From the NCBI RefSeq assembly GCF_932526225.1, contig NC_064036.1, forward strand, positions 1,364,001 through 1,428,000: a stretch of 64,000 nucleotides of DNA, in the 5' to 3' direction. The notes below the pieces were generated by a model that ran no database searches, had not been told where the DNA came from, and saw only the letters and a program-made list of their open reading frames with translations. Within the stretch, counting starts at the first letter, position 1. Every line of letters begins with the position of its first letter. Source of the DNA: Nematostella vectensis. Taxonomy: Eukaryota > Cnidaria > Anthozoa > Actiniaria > Edwardsiidae. Positions 43,991-55,311 of this stretch are shown here, one piece after another. The position numbers and the translations under genes were made by a program.

Positions 43991-44881
43991 CATATTGTAG
44001 CACTGCCTCTCATCCACCGAGTCCCGGACTCGACCCGGTTTCGACGTGAGCTCCTGGTTCTCGGGTTTTTCTAAAAAAAAAACAACAGCCTTGCGCTCCG
44101 TGTTCATATAGGAGTCGTACGGCGACTGCCTGGAGCAACTTCCGTGTATCTGAGCTCTAGCAATTTGGCATATCAGATGCAAGGACGGTGATTTTCCTGT
44201 TAACTTCCCGCTCATCTTTATTTATGAGTATTATGTATTATGTTGAGTATTATGTATTAGTTGTTGTATTAGATGATACGCAACGAAATTATTATTATTA
44301 TTAGGTCTAAATTCAAACGTCGTTTTATCCATCCTTCAAAATGTTTTTGGGCTGATTGGAAAGTTCTTATTAATTGAATCAAAACCACGATCAAGCTATA
44401 TCTAGGTTCATTATTTAACGGTTGTTCGAGTGCACTTTTTGCGCTGGCGACTGAATAAATACAAAAAATAAAATAATTGAGAAATACTTTTCCTTTACCT
44501 TTTGCTGCTACCGGTGCCTCTGGTTCGGTGGTCCCACGATTTACTTAATTCACCTGAGCGTTCTTGCTTGGTGGTGATTATCAAACTTATTGCCTTATGT
44601 TATGATGATTTAGCTTTCCCTAGTGCCCCGGTACACTCGTACGATTTTTTACCACTGCGCTTGCGCTTAAAAGTATCAAATTTCGCCGGAGATTAGTCAC
44701 GATCATGAAGCCATCGCGACAAATACGCCAAAGTACAATTCGACTGATATTGTATTCTAGGTTTTTGATGGAAGGATACCTAGAATTATTTAAAAAAAAC
44801 ATCGTTTTGTTCGAGAGCTATATCCTGCGATCACCGATTGTAGACAAAACTCGAAACACGTGACCAATTCGTGGGATACAA

Positions 44882-44983
44882 TACACTCTTCTTTTATAAG
44901 AACGTCTTATTTTCATTTGAGGCTGGGCCTTCCTTATTTTTCGAGCATTATGTTATTAACGATGTTCTTGAATTTTTGTGTAT
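44882..44983. mobile_element. Short TIR element, TTTAAGAACAT family, copy D (reverse orientation)
   Basis: Ends ATACACTCTTCTTTTATAAG with AACGTC, and GATGTTCTTGAATTTTTGTG with TAT, are inverted repeats. The core GAGGCTGGGCC is the reverse complement of the GGCTCAGCCTC core in copy A. Confidence 0.6.
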
Positions 44984-45187
44984 ATAAAAATATAATACCC
45001 AATGAAGTATTAGGAAGAGGATTACACAAATGCTCAATAGCAAAAATTTATAACGTTGTTATGAGCACAATTTGATTCTACATTCAGTGCTCTAGCAGGG
45101 CTCAAAATATATGAGAGGGAATAATACAGAAACATATTGGGTTATCATATTGGGTATCAGTTCCTTATACTTTATTTTGACAATATT

Positions 45188-45231
45188 GGGGGGGGACGTC
45201 CCAAGGTAATCCACCCCCTGCTACGGCCCTG
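45188..45231. mobile_element. Right-end fragment of the GCCGTAGCAGG MITE
   Basis: A G-rich run, ACGTCCCAAGG, then CCCCCTGCTACGGCCCTGG. Only the right terminal repeat is clear. Confidence 0.45.
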
Positions 45232-45232
45232 G

Positions 45233-45343
45233 CGCATTTTAGAACACATCAGGACTAAAAAAGCAATACTCTGATATGTTCTTATGGTGAAATCTCAGGC
45301 TGGATGTTCATATAAAAAGGTTCTTATATAAAAAAGGGTGTAC
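45233..45343. mobile_element. Short TIR element, TTTAAGAACAT family, copy E (rearranged)
   Basis: Contains TTAGAACACATC, CTCAGGCTGGATGTTC and TTCTTATATAAAAAAGGGTG. The order is partly scrambled, so it may be two nested copies. It directly abuts the MITE fragment at 45188-45231. Confidence 0.45.
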
Positions 45344-46381
45344 GAAAATGTGCGAGATGATCGGAGGTCACGCAGCAAAGGCCGACTAGGGCTTCAGCGT
45401 CTAGAGTCCTAAGATATCCCTTCAGGCTCTTCTCCATCGACATTTAAAGAATCCAATGGTTTAATTCTGGTGTGTTTTGATTATCGCCATGGAGCCTGCT
45501 CTGTTTACGAAAGGCCAACTCGAAACTTTCTGTCCTAAAAACCCGAACCCAATTTCCCGATAATCAAATTTATTCTTATGTTTTTAAAAAGCTTTAGATA
45601 ATGGTCTTTCTAGAATCGGTGGTAACACTTGCATCATTGAAAAAAAAAATGTAAGGAAAATACCAAAACTTCTGGGTGTTTTGATAATGGACCTACTGTT
45701 AATTAGATGCCAACTCGAAACTTTCAATCGCGAAAAATCGAACCCAATTTTTTGATTAACTAAACCGGTGGTATTAACCACGTGCATCCTTGCAAAAGAA
45801 TTGGGTTTTCACACAAAATGTACAAAATTAAAAAACGCTAATTTCCTATGGCGGTGTTGATGTATCACCTCGAAATATGATACAAGGGAATGTTAAAGAC
45901 AAGTTGACGCTAGCATTACTAAACTTTAACAGCTGATTTTGAAAATGTCCAATTGCATTTGATAATTCCATCTCTTGATGCTCTTTCCTTAAGTTACCGG
46001 CTTGTATCGGATATGGAGTGTCTGAATGGAATACAACACGGGGTTCAGGTACATCATTTTTCTCAGCACCTACTCCCTTGTGCAGTGCTCTCTGTGTCGC
46101 TCGTTTATGTTGTTGGGCGACACGAGCTACACAGAAAGCTCGTCGCAGGAGGGTACGCATCTAGGAATTACCCGTTATACAGAGGAAGTGTGGCGATGGT
46201 TTCCTGTGACATCACATTTGTTTCCGAGTCACATGAAACACGATCAAAGACCAGTGAAAGGATGCCTGGATTGGATATGTTCTTCACCTTCTCTCCTCTA
46301 CCCCCCCCCCCCCCTAATGCTTATTGCCTAATTTCCGCGATTCTCCCGTCTCCCGCTTAACAAGTCATAAGGATGTCCTTT

Positions 46382-46765
46382 GTCCCCCTTTTTTTATCGG
46401 TCAGTTGTTAAAAATAACCCCGCCCCATGGCGCTTATATGCTTGTAACATTAATAACATTCATCTTCCTGCAATGTTTTCCTCCATTTGGCGGGCGACAT
46501 TAAATGATCCCTTTTTTTTATCGGTCAGTTGTTAAAAATAACCCCGCCCTATGGCGCTTATATGCTTGTAACATTAATAACATTCATCTTCCTGCAATGT
46601 TTTCCTCCATTTGGCGGGCGACATTAAATGATCCCTTTTTTTTATCGGTCAGTTGTTAAAAATAACCCCGCCCTATGGCGCTTATATGCTTGTAACATAA
46701 CATTCATCTTCCTGCAATGTTTTCCTCCATTTGGCGGGCGACATTAAATGATCCCTTTTTTTTAT
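46382..46765. repeat. 124-bp direct repeat, three copies
   Basis: TCGGTCAGTTGTTAAAAATA occurs at 46397, 46521 and 46645, a 124-bp period. The copies are nearly identical; the third has a six-base deletion in AACATTAATAACATT. The end phrase GGCGGGCGACATTAAATGAT is also repeated. Confidence 0.92.
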
Positions 46766-47017
46766 AAATCCTTAAAGTCAGACAACCTCAGAGAAGTAAA
46801 CTAGATATCGTGAGATGTTTCTATTGTTATGCACGCTCTGGTGACCTGATAATTACAGTCAAAGTGCATTGCCGCTTATTATTCTGTCGAGAAAGTGAAA
46901 AACATGCAACAATCATCTTTGAGGGATTCACATCCCTCGCTAATATCCGTTGCCAAGATTTCTAGCGACACGCCAGCTTCGCGATTGCAGGTTTCTTTTA
47001 CCCACTCTCCCACAGAC

Positions 47018-47212
47018 TATAGGCACGTATCCAGGATTGGCTGAGGGGGGAAGGGGGCGCCGGGGGGAAGGGGGGGGGCTGCGCAGTCATAGGCATCATA
47101 TGTATAGAAATCATACGCAAAAAGAGGATTTGAAGATTCCTTAATAACAAATGACGCACTTTTGGGCCGCCAAGGGAGGTGCGCGCGCACCCTGCGCACC
47201 CACGCCTAGACA
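47018..47212. mobile_element. Possible inverted-repeat element (GGCACGTATCCAGG type)
   Basis: Left TATAGGCACGTATCCAGG followed by a G run; right CTGCGCACCCACGCCTAG. Terminal inverted repeats are imperfect and the interior has no coding capacity. Confidence 0.35.
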
Positions 47213-47604
47213 GTTACGTACTGATATGTTCCACAAAAAAATCATGTCGATTCCCATCTTGGCTATTTTTAGTAACCACTACCCCTTCGGGTGGATTAAC
47301 GTTTAGAGTTGTTTCTTAGCTTTGCGTTCTTGTTGATTTTGTGTGCGTTTGTATCTCTTGTCTGCTTGTTTGACACCCGGTGCTTTCTGGCGCTCTCTCA
47401 TTGGTTAACGGCCGTCTTGACTGCCAAATGGCTTCCGTGTTTGCAACCGTGTCACGACATGTGGTAAACTGGTAAAAAGGTGAGCTCCCTGTGGTAATAC
47501 CAGAGTGTCTGTCTCTCTTATCTTGTGTTCTCTGGACTAAACCCAAAAGCCTAAAGCAGAATATAATTAGTCTTCTAATGATTCATTTTGTATAATATTT
47601 TATA

Positions 47605-47720
47605 TACACCCAGATTTAAGAACATCCTCAAGAACATTTTCAGCATTGAAATATTCCACAAAAATAAGAACGGCGCAACCACAACTGAACTTAGACGCAC
47701 TTGTGAAAAAAGAGATGTGT
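47605..47720. mobile_element. Short TIR element, TTTAAGAACAT family, copy C
   Basis: TACACCCAGATTTAAGAACA at the left; the right end GTGAAAAAAGAGATGTGTA is its imperfect inverse. The core has TTTTCAGCATTGAAATATTC. It lies about 200 bp upstream of the TAF8 start codon. Confidence 0.6.
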
Positions 47721-47915
47721 ATAGACTTCATCACTCATGTTTCGCTCAATATTTCTTTTCTGAATTATTTTTCGAGTCCTTAATTTAGCGAAGGCTTACT
47801 TGTTGCTCGATCATTTTTTTTTTGAGAATTCCGATTTTTTTTTACTCGCGATTATCATACCAGACGGTCACCCTGTGCTGAAAAGGACTGTGGCCTACTA
47901 CAGCTTTTTTCCAAT

Positions 47916-50900
47916 ATGGCGGCTGATACATCGGTACAAAGGAAGATCTTACAGATCGCAGTTTGTGCGTTATGTAGGGAGCAAGGCTTCGCCTCTACAT
48001 CCAGAATGGCGATGGAAACGATGACTGAAATGCTTCAGAGCTGTAAGTTTGTGATCTATCGGTCAATAGAGGGATAGATTGAGACTATCCCACGCTTTTC
48101 TAGTTCCAGTTATCTCTTTTGGACTTGTCTTACAGTAGAGGATTTGAAAACCTGAGGAATTGCAGATGTTGGGAATTTTTAAGATACACTTTACCTGTGA
48201 ATAGCTTTGTTTTATAAGTATGATATCTGCATTTTTGTCTCTCTAAGACAGGTGACAAAATGTTTTTTCTGTTTAGATTTGTCAGAGCTTGCACGCAGTG
48301 CTAAGACATATTGTGAGCTATCCTCTCGAGTTAGGCCAACTCTTGGAGACGTTAGGATGGCTTTGATTGATATGGGTAAGCAGTACATAATGGGGATTAT
48401 GTACTGGCGATTGCCAAAATGATCACCTTGAAATATAAACAGTGCAAAGACCAATTACATATTACTCAAATAACAATATTAAAATGTGTGATGGCCAAGA
48501 AGAGTTTGTAGTTAAGGAAATGTCTCACACAGATTTAATACAAACTGGCTGTATGCTTGGGATGTTTGAAATTGAAATATGTGCACAGTTTATTCAAATC
48601 ACTTTCTATTATAAAAAGCAACTATGTAGATGTATTTTTTGTGTGCATTTCTTTTTCCTAATGGATGCACTGGGTCCCACTGTGAAGTTATCGTGATAGA
48701 CACATAAAACAATTTGTTCTATTTCTTAAACGCCCCTTACTTGTTACAATTATTATTATAAATTTTTATAGGTGCTGACTTGGACTCCATTCCTGTTTAT
48801 GCCAAGCGGACTCACCGGCTTCATGTCAATAACCGTAAGCTCTCAATTCCAGCTGAGAATGTTTATTTTTTATTGCCACTGAGCTTAAGAAAATGGCAAA
48901 AAACTATCATTTTAATAATTTATTATACCCTTATATGTATTCTGTGCCTACATATAGCATTTTAATCCTTACAGTATATTCTAATTGCAGCATTGAAATC
49001 ACGTGTTCCCCCTGCTCCAAAAGCGCTTGAGACGGGACCAAAAGAGCCATGTCCACCGTATATCCCTCCTCATCTTCCGTCCTTCCCAGATCCACACTCA
49101 TACGTCAAAACACCGGTATGGCTGCTTGCAAGGCATCATTCTGTTGCCCTATAAGGTCCAAAGCCAAATGCTTTAGAAGAAACAATCCACTTGAGTGGAA
49201 GGCATGCTCAAATGAAGGAAATTTGAGTACCGCTGCAAACTAGGACTGAATGGCCAACTAAATGAGTAAACAGACCCCCCCCCCCCCCGTCCCCCCGGCC
49301 CCTGCTCATATAACTACACAGCTACATATAGGCCTTACTATGTCGGTGTATTTATTTGGTGTTTAACAAGTTGTGTATGCTACTTGTATTAAGGGGACAC
49401 TATTGAGAGTGTGCCAAACGACTGCTACTAAATATTGTATTAGTGCATTAGTGTTTTTAATGATTGTTTTTTTTACCAATAATTATGTATACGTATGCAT
49501 GACATCTCTAAGATGATTGGTCAACTTTTAAGACCACTAGACAAGCAAGTGAGGAGTATAAAGCTGTAAGGGAAAGATATGCAAGTCAACGAAAAGACAT
49601 TGAACAAGGACTAGCAAGGTAGTGTATGAAATAACCTACATAATGTACTGTATGATGAGACACTCAGGACTTGATTTTTGCAATAACTGTATGTACCTAT
49701 TCAAATGCCTGTATGTACCTACTTAAACCAGGTCACACCAAATGCTGTTAAGTACTGTAAGCTATCAAAAAATTATACTTACTAACCTGGTTTTTAAAAC
49801 AAGACTGTTTTTTTTTTTTCATACACTGTAATTTGATATTGGTAAAGTTTGCAAAATTGTTAAAATCAAGCTGGCACTGACATTGTGCCTGTTGATAATT
49901 ATTTGTTTGATTGCATTTTTTCAAAGATGAGTACGTTTATGTAACACTGTAATGTTTCAAGTATTCTTTTCTCATCCAAAATATTTGCTAGAATAAAAAA
50001 TATATATATATTAATATAATATGTTGCAAGCATTAAGTTTATGGTTTACCTTCACAACCGTGTCGTGAAATAAAATGTGGTAATAGCAAAAAAATGCACA
50101 TACTTTGATTCATATTATAATTAAGCATTTACAGTACCCATGGCTTTTTTTCTGTGATAAGTTTTTTTAATTTTTAGTTAGGGGCCAGAATATACAGAAC
50201 AGAACCTGTGCGTTAATGTACGTCTCATATCTATCAGCACATTTCAATCTTCAAAAGGGGTTTCATTTTGTCCATATCCTTTTTCCAAATTTTGGCTATT
50301 TCCAACCTTTTGGCAAGAATAACTTTTGACTAAAAAATATGAAAAAAAATGACAACCCCTTTTGAAGCAAGGCTATCATTTTACATGTCTGCCAAATTAT
50401 ATGAAAATCGGACGAATTCTAGGTACCAACATTTTAAAAGTTTGTTGCTTTTGAGTGCATTCTAGTTTCTCTGTAATGTGCCAGAGGTCCCATATTAACT
50501 CTTTATTTTCAACACTTTCCCACCTACAGTAATAACATCTTGCACGTCAATCAAATCCACTTTATTTATTATTAGTACCCTAGACAATGACTTAAAGAAT
50601 TATTTTTGCAGATAAACATTTTTTTAAAAATTGTGAATTTGAACCGTTACCATAATGAGGTGTGTATATTTCAGATTTCTTGCCAAGACAGCAGAGCACA
50701 AATCAGGTGTTTGCGAAGGATTGGATACAGACTCATCATTCCTCTGTGAGTTTTTTTAATTACTAGATTGGTGTGTAGATAGTCATAAAGTTTCTAGTTC
50801 AGTTTTTAAAAAATGAATGTGGGGGCAAGTGCAATTTGAGCTTTTTGAAAAACATTCAAGTAAAAATAAATCCTGAATTGAACGAGAAAACTGTATGATT

Positions 50901-51443
50901 ACTGTATGATTGTTTTTATCAGAAAAGGTTTTAAAAATTGTTTAGAGTGTAGATCATACAATTATGTATTGAGTAAGAAAATACAAATAAATTTCAAATT
51001 TTCATGGATTTTGACTCTGATTGTATAATTGCACTGGTATTACAACTTCTTGCACTTGTGTTACATGGAAATTGCACTGCATTCAGCAAATCAGAATCGA
51101 GAAATTCTTGCATGTATATTGGGTTAACCTTTGACCATGGGGGACTTGTGAGACCACCACTCAGACCTAAGTACTGTGTGCCCTTAAAAGAGAATAATTG
51201 CAATATTCATTTAATGAAGTGTAAATGTACTGTATGTTTTTTGCAGTAATAATGAACTTTCCACCCCACCACTCATATCTACCCGCCCTTCTGAATGAGG
51301 AGAGAACAGAAGATGGAAATTCCATTGAGAAAAATGCACTGAAACAAGACGTTAAAGCTGCTGCTACTGGCAGTTCTGAAATTGCAGATAATCCATTTAT
51401 GAGACCTGCTAAAAGACCGAGAAAATCTTTCAAGAGCAGTTAA
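47916..51443 (+). CDS. TAF8: TAF8, TFIID subunit 8, 7 exons, 255 aa
   Basis: Exons: 47916-48042, 48277-48375, 48772-48834, 48991-49115, 49533-49618, 50675-50745, 51247-51443; phases agree (768 nt, stop TAA). Residues 5-75 form the histone fold (QRKILQIAVCALCREQGF, METMTEMLQSY, ARSAKTYCEL, TLGDVRMALIDMG). Then come DLDSIPVYAKR and a proline-rich TAF8 C-terminal domain (PPYIPPHLPSFPDPHSYVKT, 118-137). The end is DNPFMRPAKRPRKSFK, a conserved tail that serves as nuclear localisation signal in the known family. TAF8 pairs with TAF10 and joins TAF2 to the TFIID core. The protein is shorter than the human one (310), mainly in the linker after exon 5. The start codon is embedded in CAATATGGCGGC, a YY1-like context. 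Nothing is missing from the family core. Confidence 0.92.
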
Positions 51444-51493
51444 CAGTGACTATGTACTTCTACTATGAAAGTCCTCATACGAAGTCCTCAACA

Positions 51494-51931
51494 GGGGCCG
51501 GTTGCACAAAGCTTGGATAAGTCTTATCCACCGGTTAAATCCTTATCCAGCGGTTAAAACTTATCCGAGTGGCGTGAGTCGGTTGCACAAAGCTCGAATA
51601 AAAGTTAAGTTATCCAGCGGATAAAGTTATCCGGATGATAGAGGTCGGATAAAGTCTTATCCATCGAATGAATGTAACGAAAAAAAAATGGCGTCTTGCT
51701 TTCTAATTTATTGTTAGAATTTAGATTAATTTCAGACACAGTGCAAGTTGAAACACATGCAAACGACGAATTTTACACTTGGTAAATTCACATTGAAATA
51801 TCCAGACTTTTATTCACGCTTTGTGCAACGCTATTTTATCCGCCGGATTACTATCTACTGGATAGGGATTTTATTCGGCGATTAGCGCCTATCCGGCGGA
51901 TAACTTGTCCAGGCTTTGTGCAACCGGCCCC
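51494..51931. mobile_element. GGGGCCGGTTGCACAAAG inverted-repeat element
   Basis: 438 bp bounded by GGGGCCGGTTGCACAAAGCT and its reverse complement GCTTTGTGCAACCGGCCCC. Inside, TTATCCAGCGGATAA and TTATCCGCCGG motifs repeat in both orientations, and a second internal copy of the terminal phrase (CGGTTGCACAAAGCTCG) lies at about 51580. It sits 50 bp past the TAF8 stop, so probably in the 3' UTR. No coding capacity. Confidence 0.75.
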
Positions 51932-52416
51932 AGGTGGAGAAGGATTGGTCCCACTGTTATCTGACAAGAAAACAGGACGGAATCAAGGACATCATACAGT
52001 GCTCTTGGTCAACTTGGAGAATCCATGTGTCGTAACTCGCAGTGCTCTAAGGGTATGAGATGAATAGGCAAATAAGCATAAACGTTTAGAATGTTATAGC
52101 ATTTCACACAAGGGCCGCAACACATGGATTCCTGAAGGCTATCTTTTTTGGAATAGGTGTATACGAATCACTTTTATATGCGAGAGAATTTTATGGAGAT
52201 TATCAAAAGAAGGTACCTAGAAGTAAATGTCTTATAAGATCAGGCGAGTTCTACTGTATGGGCCTCTATAGATGATATATGTTCTTTTTTGTGACTACCA
52301 GGGATATATTCTCATTATTACCGTAAAAAAACAATGTTCTTGGGTAGAGGATTTTTCCTATGTTGTGTCTGGCACCCTTTGAAGGCAGTTTTAGAGGAAT
52401 AGTTAAAGTGCTTTTA

Positions 52417-52423
52417 CATAAAA
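52417..52423 (+). terminator. Candidate poly(A) signal for TAF8
   Basis: AAAATAAAAAC about 980 bp past the stop codon. This is the first good AATAAA on the plus strand after the MITE. If used, the MITE at 51494 would be transcribed in the 3' UTR. Confidence 0.35.
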
Positions 52424-54567
52424 TAAAAACATTTCCATATCATAAGTATATATAAGTATTACGCTAAGAAAAGAAAGTGTGCCCTTCCTCTCATAATAAT
52501 TCACCATGTTAACAGGAAATCACTTTTTGAAGACTTTTGTTTGCTTTCGCACGACAGGACATCCATCAGGCGCGCGCAATTTGTAAACAATTAATTCAAA
52601 GCAGTTCTTACAACCACTATATTTCGCAGTCACCTCTATGCCACTTGCAACTTTCATTTTAGTATGTTAGATCCGGTTTTGGTCTCCAGTCAGTCCAAGT
52701 TCTCTTCGAAATAAATACGGATAAGCTTGGCCGCATAAAGCCACATGCCTTCGTATCACATTTCACACAAAACAGTTATATAGCGACCACTGAAATCAAC
52801 ACCAAGCAATACCTGGCCGATATAGCGATGATTCATGCATATTCCCGGTCTAGTCAATCGTTAAAAATCCATACCGATTTGGCAATCGATAAAAATCGAT
52901 GATAGCTGATTGATTTATATCTATTGTTAAAAAAAAGATTTTTTTTTTTTTTTTTTATTTCTCATAGATAGTGAAATAAAAAATGATCAAGACATTATCA
53001 ACCAATGCTAAACGTTTTTATCTCCTTTCCCGTCCCCTCGTTTTTCATTTTTGCTCAAAATCCAGTATGGTGACTAGGAATCGCTCGAGGCTGGTTTTCG
53101 CGATAGGTAAACGGGTAAACTACATTGGAAGGACTGAAGTACAGAGAATCATTGACCACCGGATTTGTGTGTGATAAATGTTTTCTTTTGGTGATGTTAA
53201 AATGGTAAAAAAATCAAATTTTGGTTTTGTGATTAGTTTCTTGCCATATTTTTATAGGATGTCATTGAAACATCAAATGTATATCGTTAATTTATGATCT
53301 CGAATTTGGCATTTCGCCAGCCTAATATAATAGGCCCGAATGAAGCCAGCACACCCTCCCCCTTTCCCGGTGCCCCCATACAGATTATGACGTAATAAGC
53401 GAGCACTTTGCTATTGGCTCGCAGTCTTTGTAAAGAATCTTCTCGTTTTAGTCAGACATATCTCCTGTAATATCTAGTTAATACTTGAATCCTTCAACAA
53501 TAACTCTTCGTCCAAATTTCAAGACATGTGAGCACTTGAATTTACTCCAAACCACCGCGCGCCAGGTCCAAGCAGCCTTCAAGAAAGCGAAGGTAAAAAC
53601 TATTAACATTCAGACCCGTATTCCGATCGGCTTACTAATAGTTTTTATTGATTACTAATACAAATAGGTCTTTCTGACCCTCTTATCTAAATCATCTGGA
53701 CGTTGTTACTGTAACGGAACGGGCAAATGTGTGTTTGTTGACGTTTTTACTAGCGTTTTCGTGACTCAGCGGCTTATAGTTGCAGTGTGTGTAGTATTGA
53801 GATTTCTTTAGTCATTGTTTCGCCGAATCGCTAAAGTATTTCATTGTTAATTCCGAGCTGTCAAGAACGGTGAGTTCTAAAAATGTGTCGCGCATTTTTG
53901 TTGGTGTAAAGCGTGTACAACCTGGATAATTACAAGTCTGACTGAAGTACCAGGCGGAAAGGATAGAGAACAGAAGATAAAGATACATGCCCTCAATGTA
54001 GTTATTGTGTACTCTATGCGCTTATGAGCTTTGGGAGCAGTTACCGTCAGCATCCCTCCCTATTTAATCCTTCTTTCTCGCAGGATCCCGTCTGACGACA
54101 AAGCAATGTGCGCAATAATCATGAACCGCCAATAGGCCACCACTATGGTCTCACTGTATTTAGGAGATACATTCGCATCGGCGCTTGCAGGTTTATTTGT
54201 GTTTAAACACAGGCATATCAGATGCCACCTATAGTTAATACTTACAGTCTGTTTGATATTGAAATAAGTGATTTTCAAACGAGGTCACGAGCGAAAAATC
54301 CTTGTTCAAATATCAAATTATATTAAGGATAAGACACTTCGGTCTTATACTAGTGACAATTCGCAGCTATCAAATGCTATGGATACTTCAACTCATTAAT
54401 CCTTTCACCACTTTAGATTGCTTAGATGAGAAGATCGTGTGAAAAGCTTGCAAGTCGTAACTCGAGATCTCAATACCAGTACGAGGATGATAGTTAAAAA
54501 CCCTCTTTTTCAACAGGTTTCGAGCCATGCTTGCGGCTATGATATTGAATTTACCCTTAGGCCTCCG

Positions 54568-54745
54568 CGCCTGTTAGTCAAGGTCGCTTATTAGTGTTTC
54601 AATCTATATCTAGCGACCTGTTAGTCAAAGTCGCTTATTAGTGTTTTCAATCTATATCTAGCGACCTGTTAGTCAGGGTCGCTAAGTGTTTCAATCTATA
54701 CCTAGCGGCCTGTTTGCCAGGTCGCTCGTTCTATACATAGCGGTC
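54568..54745. repeat. Tandem repeat of about 58-60 bp, three copies
   Basis: CCTGTTAGTCARGGTCGCTT, then ATTAGTGTTTCAATCTATAT and CTAGCGA, three times with a degenerate fourth. It lies upstream of the aquaglyceroporin start. Confidence 0.8.
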
Positions 54746-54837
54746 AAAAAAAGCACCAAACCAGTATCTCTAGTTATATTTAAAATTTGTTTGCCATACG
54801 TTCGTAAAAAGCGGCTCTATGCGATTTAACACTTCTG

Positions 54838-55310
54838 CTTATTCCTATTTGTTTATTTCTATTTGTTTACTTCCATTTGTTAATTTATCTATTTGTTTAG
54901 CTTCCATTTGTTAATTTCCATTTGTTTAGTTTCCATTTGTTAATTTCCATTTGCTTAGTTTCCATTTGTTTATTCTCATTTGCTTCATCGTTTGTTTTTT
55001 TTCTCTTCTGCTTTATCATTTGTTTAGTTTCCATTTGTTTATTCTGATTTGCTTATTCTGATTTGTGTTATAATTTGTTATTCTCGCTTGTTTATTCTTG
55101 CTATTATTATTGTTTGTATATACTTTATTCTTGTTTGTTTACTCTCGTTTGTTTATTTTTTCTTCTTGTTTGTTTACTCTCGTTTGTATATACTTTATTC
55201 TTGTTTGTTTACTCTCGTTTGTATATACTTTATTCTTGTTTGTTTACTCTCGTTTTTTTATTTTTTCTTCTTGTTTGTTTACTCTCGTTTGTTTGTTCCA
55301 TTCCTATGCA
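54838..55310. repeat. Pyrimidine-rich TTTGTTTA repeats up to the aquaglyceroporin acceptor
   Basis: First TTCCATTTGTTTAG and TTAATTTCCATTTG units (54838-55075), then units of about 36 bp with TTTACTCTCGTTTGTATATA (55080-55300). They run directly into the polypyrimidine tract and AG at 55311. Hydrophobic conceptual peptides here are an artefact of T richness. Confidence 0.8.
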
Positions 55311-55311
55311 G

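Larger units (their letters stand above)
43991..47915. other. Spacer upstream of TAF8 with several small elements
   Basis: Holds TIR elements at 44882, 45233 and 47605, a MITE end at 45188, a 124-bp triplication at 46382, and an inverted-repeat element at 47018. Near 45.5 and 45.7 kb a phrase around CCAACTCGAAACTTTC is duplicated. Two minus-strand frames (86 codons at 44215-43955 and 104 codons at 46160-45846) have no recognisable similarity and are not called as genes. Confidence 0.5.
51932..55311. other. Spacer between TAF8 and the aquaglyceroporin gene
   Basis: Mostly unique AT-rich DNA. A donor-like AAGAACG/GTGAGT at 53869 could end a 5' non-coding exon of the aquaglyceroporin gene, since an acceptor directly precedes its ATG. 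The right part holds a degenerate 58-bp repeat and a T-rich repeat. No further coding exon recognised. Confidence 0.45.

Noticed and set aside
43955-44215. 86-codon minus-strand frame at the edge of the 29-bp array
   Set aside because: Its end runs into the repeat unit and no homologous domain or splice partner is visible.
45846-46160. 104-codon minus-strand frame
   Set aside because: No recognisable domain, no promoter or poly(A) signal placed well, and overlapping frames of similar length on the other strand. A small lineage-specific gene cannot be excluded.
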